Part shown: in pieces, positions 31,880-44,688 of the stretch
Layout: every line of letters starts with the position of its first letter
Numbering within the stretch: the first letter of the stretch is position 1
DNA from: Agelas oroides
Lineage: Eukaryota; Porifera; Demospongiae; Agelasida; Agelasidae
Direction of reading: 5' to 3'
Length of the DNA: 64,000 bases
Assembly (NCBI GenBank): GCA_949130485.1
Contig: OX422195.1
Coordinates: forward strand, 4,300,066-4,364,065
Notes under the pieces: generated by a model
Seen by the model: the letters and a program-made list of their open reading frames with translations, nothing else
The model's database searches: none
What the model was told of the DNA's origin: nothing
Position numbers and translations under genes: made by a program

Positions 31880-34800
31880 TTCTTGCACTCACACAGATAG
31901 AGTACACCTGATGCACAACAATAACGTAATTCATCAAAGAAGCCACACACACTTTAAGGAAGCATGCAAGATCCCGCCTTGCCTGAGAACAACAACAATG
32001 GTGCATAAATAATTCATATTGTGTCACCTTGCACGTGGGGCGGATCAAAAAAGCCACACACACTTTAAGGAAGCTGTGTGTTGAGTAGGGGAGCACCAAC
32101 ACTGGCTGGCACATCAATGTTCATTAGGTGAAAAACTTCTGCACACACATGAAATGTGAAGTTAAATATAATGGGGATATGGGAATGGAGCATTAATGGC
32201 TTAAATGGATAGAGCATTTATAACTTAATGGGTGGGACAGTTATGGCAAAGTAAGTTGCTGTTTTTGTGGGGGGTTTTTGTTGGGGGGGGGGGGGGGTGG
32301 GGAATACAGTGGAATCTCTATAATGCGGACACCATTGGGACCACATCAAACTGTCCTTATTATAGAGGTGTCCTTAATTCGGAGGTTTCTGGTATATTTC
32401 TGGTAGGCGTGGCAATGTGTACTCATGCTGTTGAGCGCTTCGAAGGTGCGTTCCACAGCTCTCCCTCGCCATACAATGGCAAGAAAGGATAACCAGAGGC
32501 TAGAACTATGCATACCAGTGTTAGTTAGTATAATGTCCAGTTAGCGAATCAATCAGCGGTGCCAGACAATCTTGTGCGAGAGTACTGCCAGTGTCCGCAA
32601 TATGGAGTGATTTTTGTACAGTCTAGGTACTAGCAGGACCGCAAAATCTGTCTGCTTTATGGAATAGAGAGGTGTCCTTAATTTGTAGGTCAAGTAAGTA
32701 CACGTTTCTATGGCCGACCGTTTGGGACCCTAGTCAACCGTCCGTATAACGGAGGTGTCCGTAATTCAGAGGGCCGTAATAGAGAGGTTCCACTGTATAC
32801 TCAAAAAAATGCTGGTCTTCAGAGGAGTACCCTCTCTCGGTGTCGTCTCATCCTGGTACGTCTAAGAGGCGTATTCGGCAGTAGGTATTCCAGTACCGAA
32901 GATTCTTTTGCTGGGCATTTGGGTCTGTACTTTATGACTCTCTTGCAGTGAGTAGTTGTGTGTGAGACGTAGTCGACGGGCTTTAAATGGGAGCGTGCTA
33001 CTCTTAGTAATGGTGTACCTACCCTAGCAACGGCTAATTATGGTGTGTGCTTTGCTATAGTAACAGTACACCTGGGATATAGTTGTTTCCGTAAGGCTGA
33101 GCTGAGGGTTGGGCTGGGGCTACTTGGTGTTCTCTGTGAGGCTCACCCACAGTTACACTATCTTTGTGAATTAACTCTCACTCACAGTAACACAATTCAT
33201 ATTGTGTCACCTTGCGTACGTGGGGTGGATCAAAAAAGCCACACACACTTTAAGGAAGCATGCAAGATCCCGCCTTGCCTGAGAACAACAACAATGGTGC
33301 ATAAATAATTCATATTGTGTCACCTTGCACGTGGGGCGGATCAAAAAAGCCACACGCACTTTAAGGAAGCTGTGTGTTGAGTAGGGGAGCACCAACACTG
33401 GCTGGCACATCAATGTTCATTAGGTGAAAAATTTCTGCACACACATGAAGTGTGAAGTTAAACATAATGGGGATATGGGAATGGAGCATTTATTGCTAAA
33501 TGGATAGAGCATTTATAACTTAATGGGTGGGACAGTTATGGCAAAGTAAGTTGCTTTGTTTTAGTTTGTTTTTTTTTGTGGGGGAGGGGGGGGTGGGGGG
33601 TGGGGGGTGGGGAATATGCTCAAAAAAAATGCTGTCTTCAGGGGAGTACTCTCTCTCGGTGTCGTCTCATCCTGGTACGTCTAAGAGGCTTATTCGGCAG
33701 TAGGTATTCCAGTACCGAAGATTCTTTTGCTGGGCATTTGGGTCTGTACTTTATGACTCTCTCGCAGTGAGTAGTTGTGTGTGAGACGTAGTCGACAGGC
33801 TTTATATGGGAGCGTGCTACTCTTAGTAATGGTGTACCTACCCTAGCAACGGCTAATTATGGCGTGTGCTTTGCTATAGTAACAGTACACCTGGGATATA
33901 GTCGTTTCCGTAAGGCTGAGCTGAGGGTTGGGCTGGGGCTACTTGGTGTTCTCTGTGAGGCTCACCCACAGTTACACTATCTTTGTGAATTAACTCTCAC
34001 TCACAGTAACACAATTCATATTGTGTCACCTTGCGTACGTGGGGCGGATCAAAGAAGCCACACACACTTTAAGGAAGCATGCAAGATCCCGCCTTGCCTG
34101 AGAACAACAACAATGGTGCATAAATAATTCATATTGTGTCACCTTGCACGTGGGGCGGATAAAAAAAGCCACACACACTTTAAGGAAGCTGTGTGTTGAG
34201 TAGAGGAGCACCAACACTGGCTGGCACATCAATGTTCATTAGGTGAAAAATTTCTGCACACACATGAAATGTGAAGTTAAATATAATGGGGATATGGGAA
34301 TGGAGCATTAATGGCTTAAATGGATAGAGCATTTATAACTTAATGGGTGGGACAGTTATGGCAAAGTAAGTTGCTTTGTTTTTTTTGTTTTTTTTTTTTT
34401 GTGGGGGAGGGGGGGGTAGGGGGTGGGGAATATGCTCAAAAAAAATGCTGTCTTCAGGGGAGTACTCTCTCTCGCGGTGTCGTCTCATCCTGGTACGTCT
34501 AAGAGGCTTATTTGGCAGTAGGTATTCCAGTACCGAAGATTCTTTTGCTGGGCATTTGGGTCTGTACTTTATGACTCTCTCGCAGTGAGTAGTTGTGTGT
34601 GAGACGTAGTCGACGGGCTTTAAATGGGAGCGTGCTACTCTTAGTAACGGTGTACCTACCCTAGTAACGGCTAGTTATGGCGTGTGCTTTGCTATAGTAA
34701 CAGTACACCTGGGATATAGTCGTTTCCGTAAGGCTGAGCTGAGGGTTGGGCTGGGGCTACTTGGTGTTCTCTATGAGGCTCACCAACAGTTACACTATCT

Positions 34801-37080
34801 TTGTGAATTAACTCTCACAGTAACATAATTCATATTGTGTCACCTTGCGTACGTGGGGCGGATCAAAGAAGCCACACACACTTTAAGGAAGCTGTGTCTT
34901 GAGTAGGGGAGCACCAACACTGGCTGGCACATCAATGTTCATTAGGTGAAACATTTCTGCACACACATGAAGTGTGAAGTTAAATATAATGGGGATATGG
35001 GAATGGAGCATTTATGGCTTAAATGGATAGAGCATTATAACTTAATGGGTGGGACAGTTATGGCAAAGTAAGTTGCTTTATTTTTGTTTTGTTTTTTGTG
35101 GGGGAGGGGGGGTGGGGGGTACGGGAATATGCTCAAAAAAATGCTGGTCTTCAGGGGAGTACTCTCGGTGTCGTCTCATCCTGGTACGTCTAAGATCGAG
35201 GCTTATTCGGCAGTAGGTATTCCAGTACCGAAGATTCTTTTGCTGGGCATTTGGGTCTGCATGTACTTTATGACTCTCTCGCAGTGAGTAGTTGTGTGTG
35301 AGACGTAGTCGACGGGCTTTAAATGGGAGCGTGCTACTCTTAGTATAACGGTGTACCTACCCTAGCAACGGCTAATTATGGCGTGTGCTTTGCTATATAT
35401 AGTAACAGTACAACTGGAATATAGTCGTTTCCGTAAGGCTGAGCTGAGGGTTGGGCTGGGGCTACTTGGTGTTCTCTGTGAGGCTCACCCACAGTTACAC
35501 TATCTTTGTGAATTAACTCTCACTCTCAGTAACATAATTCATATTGTGTCACCTTGCGTACGTGGGGCGGATCAAAGAAGCCACACACACTTTAAGGAAG
35601 CTGTGTGTTGAGTAGGGGAGCACCAACACTGGCTGGCACATCAATGTTCATTAGGTGAAAAATTTCTGCACACACATGAAGTGTGAAGTTAAATATAATG
35701 GGGATATGGGAATGGAGCATTAATGGCTTAAATGGATAGAGCATTATAATGGGTGGGACAGTTATGGCAAAGTAAGTTGCTTTATTTTTGTTTTTTTTTG
35801 TGGGGGAGGGGGGGTGGGGGGTGGGGAATATGCTCAAAAAAATGCTGGTCTTCAGGGGAGTACTCTCGGTGTCGTCTCATCCTGGTACGTCTAAGATCGA
35901 AGCTTATTCGGCAGTATAGGTATTCCAGTACCGAAGATTCTTTTGCTGGGCATTTGGGTCTGTACTTTATGACTCTCTCGCAGTGAGTAGTTGTGTGTGA
36001 GACGTAGTCGACGGGCTTTAAATGGGAGCGTGCTACTCTTAGTAACGGTGTACCTACCCTAGCAACGGCTAATTATGGCGTGTGCTTTGCTATAGTAACA
36101 GTACACCTGGGATATAGTCGTTTCCGTAAGGCTGAGCTGAGGGTTGGGCTGGGGCTACTTGGTGTTCTCTGTGAGGCTCACCCACAGTTACACTATCTTT
36201 GTGAATTAACTCTCACTCTCAGTAACATAATTCATATTGTGTCACCTTGCGTACGTGGGGCGGATCAAAGAAGCCACACACACTTTAAGGAAGCATGCAA
36301 GATCCCGCCTTGCCTGAGAACAACAACAATGGTGCATAAATAATTCATATTGTGTCACCTTGCACGTGGGGCGGATCAAAAAAGCCACACACACTTTAAG
36401 GAAGCTGTGTCTTGAGTAGGGGAGCACCAACACTGGCTGGCACATCAATGTTCATTAGGTGAAAAATTTCTGCACACACATGAAGTGTGAAGTTAAATAT
36501 AATGGGGATATGGGAATGGAGCATTTATGGCTTAAATGGATAGAGCATTATAACTTAATGGGTGGGACAGTTATGGCAAAGTAAGTTGCTTTATTTTTGT
36601 TTTTTTTTGTGGGGGAGGGGGGGTGGGGGGTGGGGAATATGCTCAAAAAAATGCTGGTCTTCAGGGGAGTACTCTCGGTGTCGTCTCATCCTGGTACGTC
36701 TAAGATCGAGGCTTATTCGGCAGTAGGTATTCCAGTACCGAAGATTCTTTTGCTGGGCATTTGGGTCTGTACTTTATGACTCTCTCGCAGTGAGTAGTTG
36801 TGTGTGAGACGTAGTCGACGGGCTTTAAATGGGAGCGTGCTACTCTTAGTATAACGGTGTAGGCTAATTATGGCGTGTGCTTTGCTATAGTAACAGTACA
36901 CCTGGGATATAGTCGTTTCCGTAAGGCTGAGCTGAGGGTTGGGCTGGGGCTACTTGGTGTTCTCTATGAGCCTCACCCACAGTTACACTATCTTTGTGAA
37001 TTAACTCTCACTCACAGTAACATTGTGTCACCTTGCGTCAGCAGATCAAAGAAGCCACACACACTTTAAGGAAGCATGCA
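31880..37080. repeat. Tandem array of six or more 0.70-0.82 kb units
   Basis: The landmark AGCACCAACACTGGCTGGCA occurs at about 32092, 33391, 34208, 34910, 35621 and 36424, giving spacings of 1299 (with an inserted element), 817, 702, 711 and 803. The 100-bp spacing differences reflect presence or absence of an internal duplication (CATGCAAGATCCCGCCTTGC to the next AAGGAAGC). Each unit also has a variable G-rich tract and the block GTGAGACGTAGTCGACGGGC. An 87-codon frame recurs in several units but is cut short in others, so I do not call it a gene. Confidence 0.9.
32307..32795. mobile_element. Pogo/Tigger-like MITE inserted in array unit 1
   Basis: Terminal inverted repeats are CAGTGGAATCTCTATAATGC and, from the right, CAGTGGAACCTCTCTATTAC. 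The TA flanks (32305-32306 and 32796-32797) are duplicated relative to the uninterrupted GGGGAATATGCTC of sister units. TIR sequence and TA duplication fit the pogo branch of Tc1/mariner. It is 489 bp with no transposase. Confidence 0.85.
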
Positions 37081-38250
37081 AGATCCTGCCTTGTCTGACA
37101 ACAGTGCTTTAAATAGGTGTGAAGGGTGCTTTAAACAAGTGATGCATGCTTTAACTGGGTGTGAATGGTACAATTACCATAATGTTTCTAATATACATGT
37201 AGGCGCCACTCAAAAAATAATTGCAGCACTGAAAGGTGCTTCTTATTCGAGCAGAAAAAATTACGCAATGGTCAAACGGCACTTTAATTGGAGCATTCCC
37301 TACCGCATGAATTAGAATGGAAAAGGTCAGTCGTGCCACACGTGTCAAGTTCCTGATTGGAGTTGTCAATGGCAGGTTCTCACGGGCTCCTCAGTCTCAG
37401 CAGGTACATGTACAGGTGCCACCTGGATGTTCTGTTTGTTGGCCTGCTCTTGGCCATCACTTTTCAGATGGTGCTTTCTGTGTCTCCCCACAGGTCGCTT
37501 GGCCATCTTAGTCTTATGTACGTGGGGCAGATCAAAGATGCCACAGGCACTTTAAAGAAGCAAATTATTATATAGTTTGCTCTTTCAACTACTGAAGAAC
37601 TGTTGGCCTCAATCTGCTATAGCATTTTCCCCTAAGACTAGTGTCTTCTGGGTTAATTTAAGTCCTTAAACTACACTAGCAATTAAGGTCAGCTGCCTTC
37701 TTGCACTCACATATTTGTATAGAGTACACATGTAATGCACACGCACAATAACATAATTCATATTGTGTCACCTTGCGTGGGGCAGATCAAAGATGCCACA
37801 CCCACTTTAAGGAAGCAAGATCCCGCCTTGCCTGATAACCATGCCTTAAATAATTAATATTGTGTCACCTTGCCTGACAACAGCGCTTTAAATAGGTGTG
37901 AAGAATGCTTTAAACAAGTGTTAATATCCTTAAACAGGTGTGATGCATATGCTTTAACTGGCATGGGTGTGAACTATGTGCACTTGTTTTTGTTCACAAA
38001 ACTTTCTTGTGACTTGTTTGCATACACTGGGAGCCATCAAATAGTCAAAGTGGTAAGGCTTGGGAATGAAGCTATTTTGAGGGTAGCTAACAGAATCATG
38101 AATCAAGCACTTCATTAATGTTGCATATAGATACTCTCTATATACCATATAGTACCAAAGTTTTGAGGGACAAAGTTTTTGAGGAAATTAATTTTGCAGA
38201 TTGAGGATTCCCATTAGCCATGCCCATTTTTGGCAGCTGCATGCACAATT
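37081..38250. repeat. Composite dispersed repeat, further copies
   Basis: 37081-37200 and 37520-38250 carry blocks of the composite repeat: GACAACAGTGCTTTAAATAG, CTTTCAACTACTGAAGAAC and TATAGTACCAAAGTTTTGAG. 37200-37520 is unrelated unique sequence. Confidence 0.65.
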
Positions 38251-38284
38251 TTATGCACTCCAGTTTTCATGATCTTTTGTAGAC

Positions 38285-38705
38285 ACAGGAGGAGAAGAGG
38301 GGAGGGAGAAGGGGGGAAGGGAAGGGGGAGGAAGGGTGGGAGGAATAGGGGGAGGGAGGGTGGGTGGAAGAGGGGGAGAGAGGGGGAAGAAGAGGGAAGG
38401 AGAGAAAAGTGGAGGAGAGGAGGGAGAAAAGGGAAGGAAGAGAAAAGAAGAGGGGGGAGGAAGAGGAAGAGAGACGGGGAGATGGAAAGAGGGACGGGAG
38501 AGAATGAGGGAGAGAGAGGGAGAGGAGCAGGAGGGAGAAGGAGAGGAGGAGGAGTAAGAGGAGGAGAGGGTGGGAGGGAGAGGGAGAGAGAGGGGAGAGG
38601 GAGAGGGGAGGGAGAGGGGGGAGAGCGGAATGATGGAAAGGAGATGAAAGGAAATGGAATGGGAGAGAGAAGGGAGAAGGGGAAGTGGGAGAATGAAGGA
38701 GGGAT
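38285..38705. repeat. 420-bp polypurine (GA/G-rich) tract
   Basis: The plus strand is almost purely A and G for about 420 bases, with only rare T and C interruptions. Long frames in several phases (Arg/Glu/Gly or Ser/Leu/Pro) are compositional artefacts. Confidence 0.95.
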
Positions 38706-39079
38706 GAGTCACTTCTGACATAAGCACTCACCAGCAAACTCAGTGGCGTTGTCAGAAACCCCCATCATATGTCACACTCCAGTTTCACTCATTCCTGTGG
38801 GACAAGACAGCAATGAACTCAAACTCAGAACTCGTGTCCCATCACAATACAAAGTCTTCAACACCACTTTCACGCACCCAATCCAAATCTTAATCTAGCC
38901 AGCCCTCTCTTCACCCCTCCCCTCTCCCCAAGTCAACCCACCCACCCACACACATACACACACAACATGTCTGTCCTGTACAGTGTCTGATTGCCAGGGT
39001 CACTGACACCACGCCCACACCCTATGCAGATGTTGATGCAATAATTATGGTGATAATATTGACCACTAGAGAGTACTGA

Positions 39080-39153
39080 TAGCCTCGTACCCAGGCTCCT
39101 CCTCATGCCGAAAAGCGCTTTTTGGCATTGGGAGGAGCCTGGGTACGAGGCTA
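39080..39153. mobile_element. 74-bp hairpin MITE with perfect 8-bp target duplication
   Basis: TAGCCTCGTACCCAGGCTCC and its inverse form the arms, and AGTACTGA flanks both sides exactly (39072-39079 and 39154-39161). The 8-bp duplication points to hAT transposase as the mover. The whole element is TIR plus a short loop. Confidence 0.9.
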
Positions 39154-39783
39154 AGTACTGACATGTCACTATTTTGATTCATACAGACAGCTGGCCATAT
39201 TCCATTTCACTATGCACACCTTTGTCTCGGCACCAGAGTGCTGAGACATAAAGACAGTCACATATGTATGTATGATTAAGCATTACATCATCATTACATC
39301 ATAAAGTTAAATTGCGTGTTCATGACAATGGATAGAAGCTACGACACAAGGTAGACAGCACAGCAAGAGGTTATTGAGGTGGAGAGAGAGGGAGAGACAG
39401 CACCAGAACAGGAGAGTGAGAAACAAGACTCCAGACCAGGCGGGCGAGAGAGCGACTTACAAGACAACAGGACTGCAACAACCATTGGTAAGACGACTAC
39501 AGATGAGAGAGAGACCAACTTAGAACACAACAGGACCGCCCTGAACAACCGTCATTTGGTTGAACACCAACAGCAAAGCCTACAGACTAGATGAGAGTGC
39601 ACGATCAAGAAGACAGAAAACAAGGAACAGGTTAGCAATGTCTAGACACACTGCGGACAAGAGCACGGAGACACATGTATGACAGCTAAATTCAACAAAG
39701 ACCTTGAGTCCACACAAGACATGAAGAGTGGTCTGATTGAAGCCCACATTCCAAACGAGCAGGAAACACACAAACGGTGTCCT

Positions 39784-40120
39784 CCTACGAGATCAACTCC
39801 CACGAAATCCACTCCCACAAAGTCAACTCCCACCAGATCAACTTCCCACGAGATCAACTCAATGTAATTTTTTAATATACCAGAATACAGTTATTTTTGT
39901 TAAAAGTCATGAATGAGAATGTTTGAAGCAGTGCATTTCCTTGAAGTGGACACCTCTTGACCCCACTTTGACTCAGACCCTGTCACATTTCATTAACAAC
40001 TTTTATAGAGAGTTGATCTCATGGGAAGTTGATCTGGTGGGAGTTGACCTCATGGGAAGTTTGATCTGGTGGGAGTTGATCTTGTGGGAGTTGAGGTGGG
40101 AGTTGATTTGATCTCGTAGG
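39784..40120. mobile_element. Fold-back element with GTTGATCTCGTGGGA minisatellite arms
   Basis: The left arm (39784-39862) has CCTACGAGATCAACTCCCAC repeated in five imperfect 14-15-bp units. The right arm (40013-40120) has the inverse units and ends GATCTCGTAGG. It is 337 bp in all, with no coding sequence. Confidence 0.75.
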
Positions 40121-40594
40121 CATAAGCCACAACAATGAAAAAAGCAATCACCATCCTAGACAGCTAATAACAGTTGGCAGCAGACGAGATTCCTACTGAT
40201 CTATTATCACCTGTTCAAGTGCGAATATTTTCCTTGATCTCTCTTTTCCTGAGAGTCGTCTTACCTGGCAGTCAATTTCAAGAAGACAGTACTATCCCTT
40301 TCCCAGTTCAGCATGTGTTTAACTAGCTGCCAACTTCTTGGCACAAATCCGAACTGATACTATCAACTGTTGAAATCCCTGACGGGACATTTCAAACTTA
40401 CTTGACAATGCAAACCAATGAAGAACATGTACATTGAGCAATGTTGTAAACCTATGCAGCTAGCACAGCCAATCAGCCCCATGATCACACACAAGCTGCA
40501 TGACCTAAACTTTGTTGAGCTGGATGTTTCTACTGTATGCACCAGTATGATGTTGATTCAGAAATGAAAATGACTGCTCTGGAGATGAGTAATT

Positions 40595-41176
40595 GGGGCG
40601 AGCCTGAGCGAGCCCCACACTAGCGTGACTGCATTGCGCATGCGTGTGTGTATCTATGCTTGTACGCTTGGACCGACCACTTACCGGAAATTTTAAATGA
40701 GCGCGTTTAAATTTTAATATTACAAAGATCGAGCTCGTGCACTCAGTACGGACAGTAGGTGATGAGCCGATGAGATCAACAGTGAAGGACTACTGCCATA
40801 ACGCAGTGTCGGCGTGAAAGAAACTTGGAGCGAAGACTACTCAAGTTAACGCACGCATGGCAACTGCGGACCGTGACAAACAAGGGCAGGCTGCTTACAG
40901 ACAGTACAAATTTACATACAGTAGTTGAGGTCACTTCAGGTAAGGGCCAAGCATAAGCAACACTCATAAGTGCCAGAGATTCAGCTCGTGACTTCATTGT
41001 GAAGTTTAGTCCAAGCATGTGTATATAATAGCCGTAATAGACCGGAGAAATGGCTGCAATTTGTCAGCATCTATGACCGTCTATATCTGGTGAGGCTACA
41101 TGAAGTTTTGCTTACCATGCTCGTGGAACAGCAGACAGTGGTATTCCTGTATCAGCTTGCTCAGGCTCGCCCCCAC
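40595..41176. mobile_element. TIR element with GGGGCGAGCCTGAGC ends
   Basis: The left end TGGGGCGAGCCTGAGCGAGC is inverted at the right (GCTTGCTCAGGCTCGCCCCCA). It is about 580 bp with a CpG-bearing interior, and no transposase or recognisable gene. Confidence 0.65.
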
Positions 41177-41408
41177 AATGTTCTACATTTTCTAGTTATT
41201 ACATTTACTGTTTAGACACATGGTTTGACCTAACAGTTGCAGGACCTTGGCCCATACCACCTCCCACTTTTACCACAGCGTAGAGTTACATCTTTTGTGT
41301 ACTCAAAGTTCTCATAAGGCTTAAAATATTCACTTTTGGCACAAACATGCAATTACAAAATGAATTTCATTTGCAACCAAATTCATGTTTTGCTGGAATC
41401 CACAAGGA

Positions 41409-41742
41409 ATGTAACCCTAAACCATGGCAACAGGAGGTGGGTCATCACCTGGATGAATCCAGACTGCAATCGAGATAGCATTTTGGGGGTTAAATCAACC
41501 TCCAATGTTTTACAGTCACAGGTTCTAGACACAGAAACATTTGCACACTCATGTATATCTGAAGCAAAACTACAAGGGGATGTTTGTGATGGTTATAGTC
41601 TACCCATGCCCAGATCTGTTAATTGACTGGACAATGGATGTAACCCTAAACCATGGCAACAGGAGGTGGGTCACTGCCTGGATGAACCCAGACTGCAATC
41701 GAGATAACATTTTTGGGGTTAAATGAACCTCCAATTTTTTAC
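41409..41742. repeat. Two direct copies of a 105-bp repeat
   Basis: TGTAACCCTAAACCATGGCA followed by GGAGGTGGGTCA, GACTGCAATCGAGATA and GAACCTCCAAT-type ends occurs at 41409-41515 and 41638-41742, with unrelated sequence between. Confidence 0.85.
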
Positions 41743-41749
41743 ATTGTGC

Positions 41750-42370
41750 ATGCATGCACTCTACAACTCATACTCACCCAATTAATGACCACTTCCACAT
41801 ACCAAGTCGTGCTAAGACATATCTGAAGTCCTCCTAAAGACTAACTTGCTCCCCTTGTTTAACCCGTTAACCACTGAATTTTATTCTCAAGAAGTCTTGC
41901 TATGGACACTTTCTTTGATCCTTGTTTCCACTCTTGCTCAGAGCTAGCACTGGAACCTTGAGCTAAGGGTTCTTCACACAGTCTGTGTAGGTGCACAACT
42001 TGACCACGCCCACTCATTAGCAAGCTTGCAATGGTCAGGACTCTCCAACCAGCAAACCCTCATCCTGACTGAAAAGTGGCTACATATTTCCAGAAATGGA
42101 GCCCCTACAAGGGGAGAGGAGTGGTTTCTACGCCTGTTTGTGTTAAAATGAAGAGAAATGGCTTAGCCAGTGCCGACCAAGGCCTAGCTTTCTACAGCCA
42201 ACCAAGACAGCCGCCATGTGCATGGCCATCTTGTGCCTAAACCTACCCACCTCCTCCATCCCACCCTTTTTGCTAGCACAAAACCTATCTTCAAAACAGA
42301 TTGTGCCAGCTCATAACAAGTGGCCAAAGTTGGATGATGGAATTTCAAGTCATCAGTCATTAAACGGTTA
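41750..42370. other. Unassigned intergenic DNA
   Basis: No gene or repeat family is recognised. Confidence 0.35.
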
Positions 42371-42806
42371 AAGTACTTTGTCTAAATTCATCCACATACA
42401 TGTACATGTGATGTTGTACATTGCTGATTAAATTATTAGTGCTGTTACTATGCACTCCTTTTTCCCTTGTTCAAAGTACTTTGTCTAAATTCATCCACAT
42501 ACATGTACATGTGATGTTGTACATTGCTGATTAAATTATTAGTGCTGTTACTATGCACTCCTTTTTCCCTTGTTCAAAGTACTTTGTCTAAATTCATCCA
42601 CATACATGTACATGTGATGTTGTACATTGCTGATTAAATTATTAGTGCTGTTACTATGCACTCCTTTTTCCCTTGTTTAAAGTACTTTGTCTAAATTTGT
42701 CCACAACTACTTCAAGCCTTGTAGGTACGTGCATGTAATTATAGTGCTGTTCCTCATTAGCAGTCAAGTTGTGGATGACTTTAGACAAAGAACCTTAAAC
42801 AAGAGA
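42371..42806. repeat. Three identical 103-bp tandem units ending in an inverted half-unit
   Basis: AAGTACTTTGTCTAAATTCA starts units at 42371, 42474 and 42577, with a diverged fourth start at 42680. Units 1-3 are essentially identical, so the expansion is recent. At 42768-42806 the start of the unit recurs inverted (GTGGATGACTTTAGACAAAG), so the array sits inside a TIR-like structure. Confidence 0.85.
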
Positions 42807-44399
42807 AAAGGAGAACATAATGAACTGCTTGAGAACTTTCAAGTTGGGAGGCAGCGGTGGGGGAGAATGCCCCCTACCAGCTTCCCCTCAATGAAACACT
42901 TTCCATAGGTTCAGGAGGTTATGGTACTTACCTACACAAGACCTTTGTCAGCAGGTAGACTCCCACAGTTCGGAGGTTGCTAGATCAGCAGGGGAGGGAT
43001 TACCTGGGAGAAGGAGTTGGGGGAGAGGAGAGAGGAGAGAGGGTAATATTGTAACATGCTTATCAGACACACCGGCACCATTCTTTTCAACCCAACACAA
43101 TGAAAGTGTGCTGTTTCTCAAATTGACAAGGACTGGAGAATGAATGCACATTTACTACATAGCTATACAGGTTGTACACAAGTGCTTTTATGGTAGGCTA
43201 TGGGAAAAATCTTCAAAGGGGGGCAACAGGCTTTCAAGGTGTGTTTGTGATGGGGGGGGGAGGGGGGGATGCCCCCCTCCCTCCCCTCCCTAAATTAAGC
43301 ACTACCCATGGGCTTATTTTCAGGGAGTCGGTAAAACGGGGAATATGGAATAACAGAATAACATTTAATGAAAATTAATGAGGAAGGGGGGAGGAAAACG
43401 GAGGGGGGAGAGAAAGGGAGGGGAAGCCCTCGAGGGGGGAGGAGGGGGGAAACAAAGGAAAGGGGAGGGGGAGTCAGGGGGAGGGGGGAGGGAGGGGAGG
43501 GGGAGTTATATGATAGGGGACGGAAGGCGTAGGGTTGGGATGTAGTATAGGCAGGGTTAGCTATGGTACCCCTCTATGCACGTACCCACTGTGGCTGTGG
43601 TGCTTTAGTCAGGGAGCACTGCTCGGGGTCCTGGGTCAAATGTTCAGGCAACAACAGTTGATGATCCTTAATCTCAAAGCTGAAGGCTGAAATCAGAACT
43701 GCATTCGTCTTGTGGTGTTCGAAGAGAACAGAGAGATAGCTGAGAGGTGAGTGAGAGAGGGTGAAGAGGAGACAATGGAGGAAAGGGAAAGGGGGGAGAC
43801 AAGAGGGGGGGGGGGGGGGGGGGTGAGAGAAGGGGATGAAGGAAGATGGGAAGGGAAGAAGAGGAGAGGGGATGGGAGGGACGAGAGGGACGAGAGGGAC
43901 GAGAGGGACGAGAGGGAGGAGAGGGAGGAGGGGAGAGGAGGGAGAAGGACAAAACAGGTGGGTAGATAGAGGTAGGAGATGAAGGAGTCAGTAGCAGATG
44001 CACATGGACAACTGGATGTGAACAATGACTTACACGTACAGCTGCCTTCTGCAGTTGTTGTTAAAACAGCACTGTGCATGCTGCAACACACAATTTGAAT
44101 AATATAATTTCGAACATAATAGGCACTCTATAGATCTCAGCATTGTGCCAGCATAATACAGGGATTTTCCCCAAAAAGGGTGTGGTCACTTGTACATGAA
44201 CGTAACTACTAACTGCCAGCCACCACGTGCAAGTAATTTGTTGCTGGTGACTTGAGAGTAGGACCATCGGGTTTGTGTGACCTGCACTGACACATCATGT
44301 TTGTGTCAGAAGCAAAAGTGGCAGCACACAACGGGTGTAAGCAGTTGCCCTGTGGTACCAGTAATGAAGCATTCTGATAATCATACTACATGTGTACAG
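42807..44399. other. G/A-rich low-complexity DNA
   Basis: Purine-rich tracts lie at 43380-43505 and 43740-43955, with a G run at 43806-43823 and four GGGACGAGA units at 43877-43914. No exon is credited. Confidence 0.5.
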
Positions 44400-44526
44400 T
44401 ATTAGCAGCATAACCACCACAATGGTGGAGCACAAAAGTGATGGTGATTTTACGAGCACAATATTCGCACTCCGACTGCAGCAGCAGTTTCTCAGCCACA
44501 TCACTTGGCTTGGTGGCCCCCCACAT
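44400..44526 (-). CDS. Possible exon of an unidentified gene
   Basis: After the acceptor ACCCCTGAG the frame reads MWGATKPSDVAEKLLLQSE, then CEYCARKITITFVLHH, in phase 0. This agrees with the phase-0 end of the exon at 44768-44872. The donor is not certain (GTGCTC, GTGGTT or GTACAC are candidates). I do not recognise the protein. Confidence 0.35.
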
Positions 44527-44688
44527 CTCAGGGGTCAGCTCTTAACCTATCAAGCTAGACCACCCTTCACCCTCCCACCCACCCCGACTGCAGTGCCTGC
44601 AACCCAATCATTCATATTGTTCCCCCATGACTCCTCACCCATACACTTCCCTACAACTCCCTTACCCACCCAACACCTGCTCACCTAG

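Noticed and set aside
33045..36343. 87-codon protein repeated in the tandem array
   Set aside because: Present because the units are copies; frame is truncated or altered in some units and no domain or codon bias supports coding.
38230..38737. Arg/Glu/Gly and Pro/Ser/Leu proteins of about 160 residues
   Set aside because: Produced by the polypurine tract; overlapping frames on both strands are equally open.
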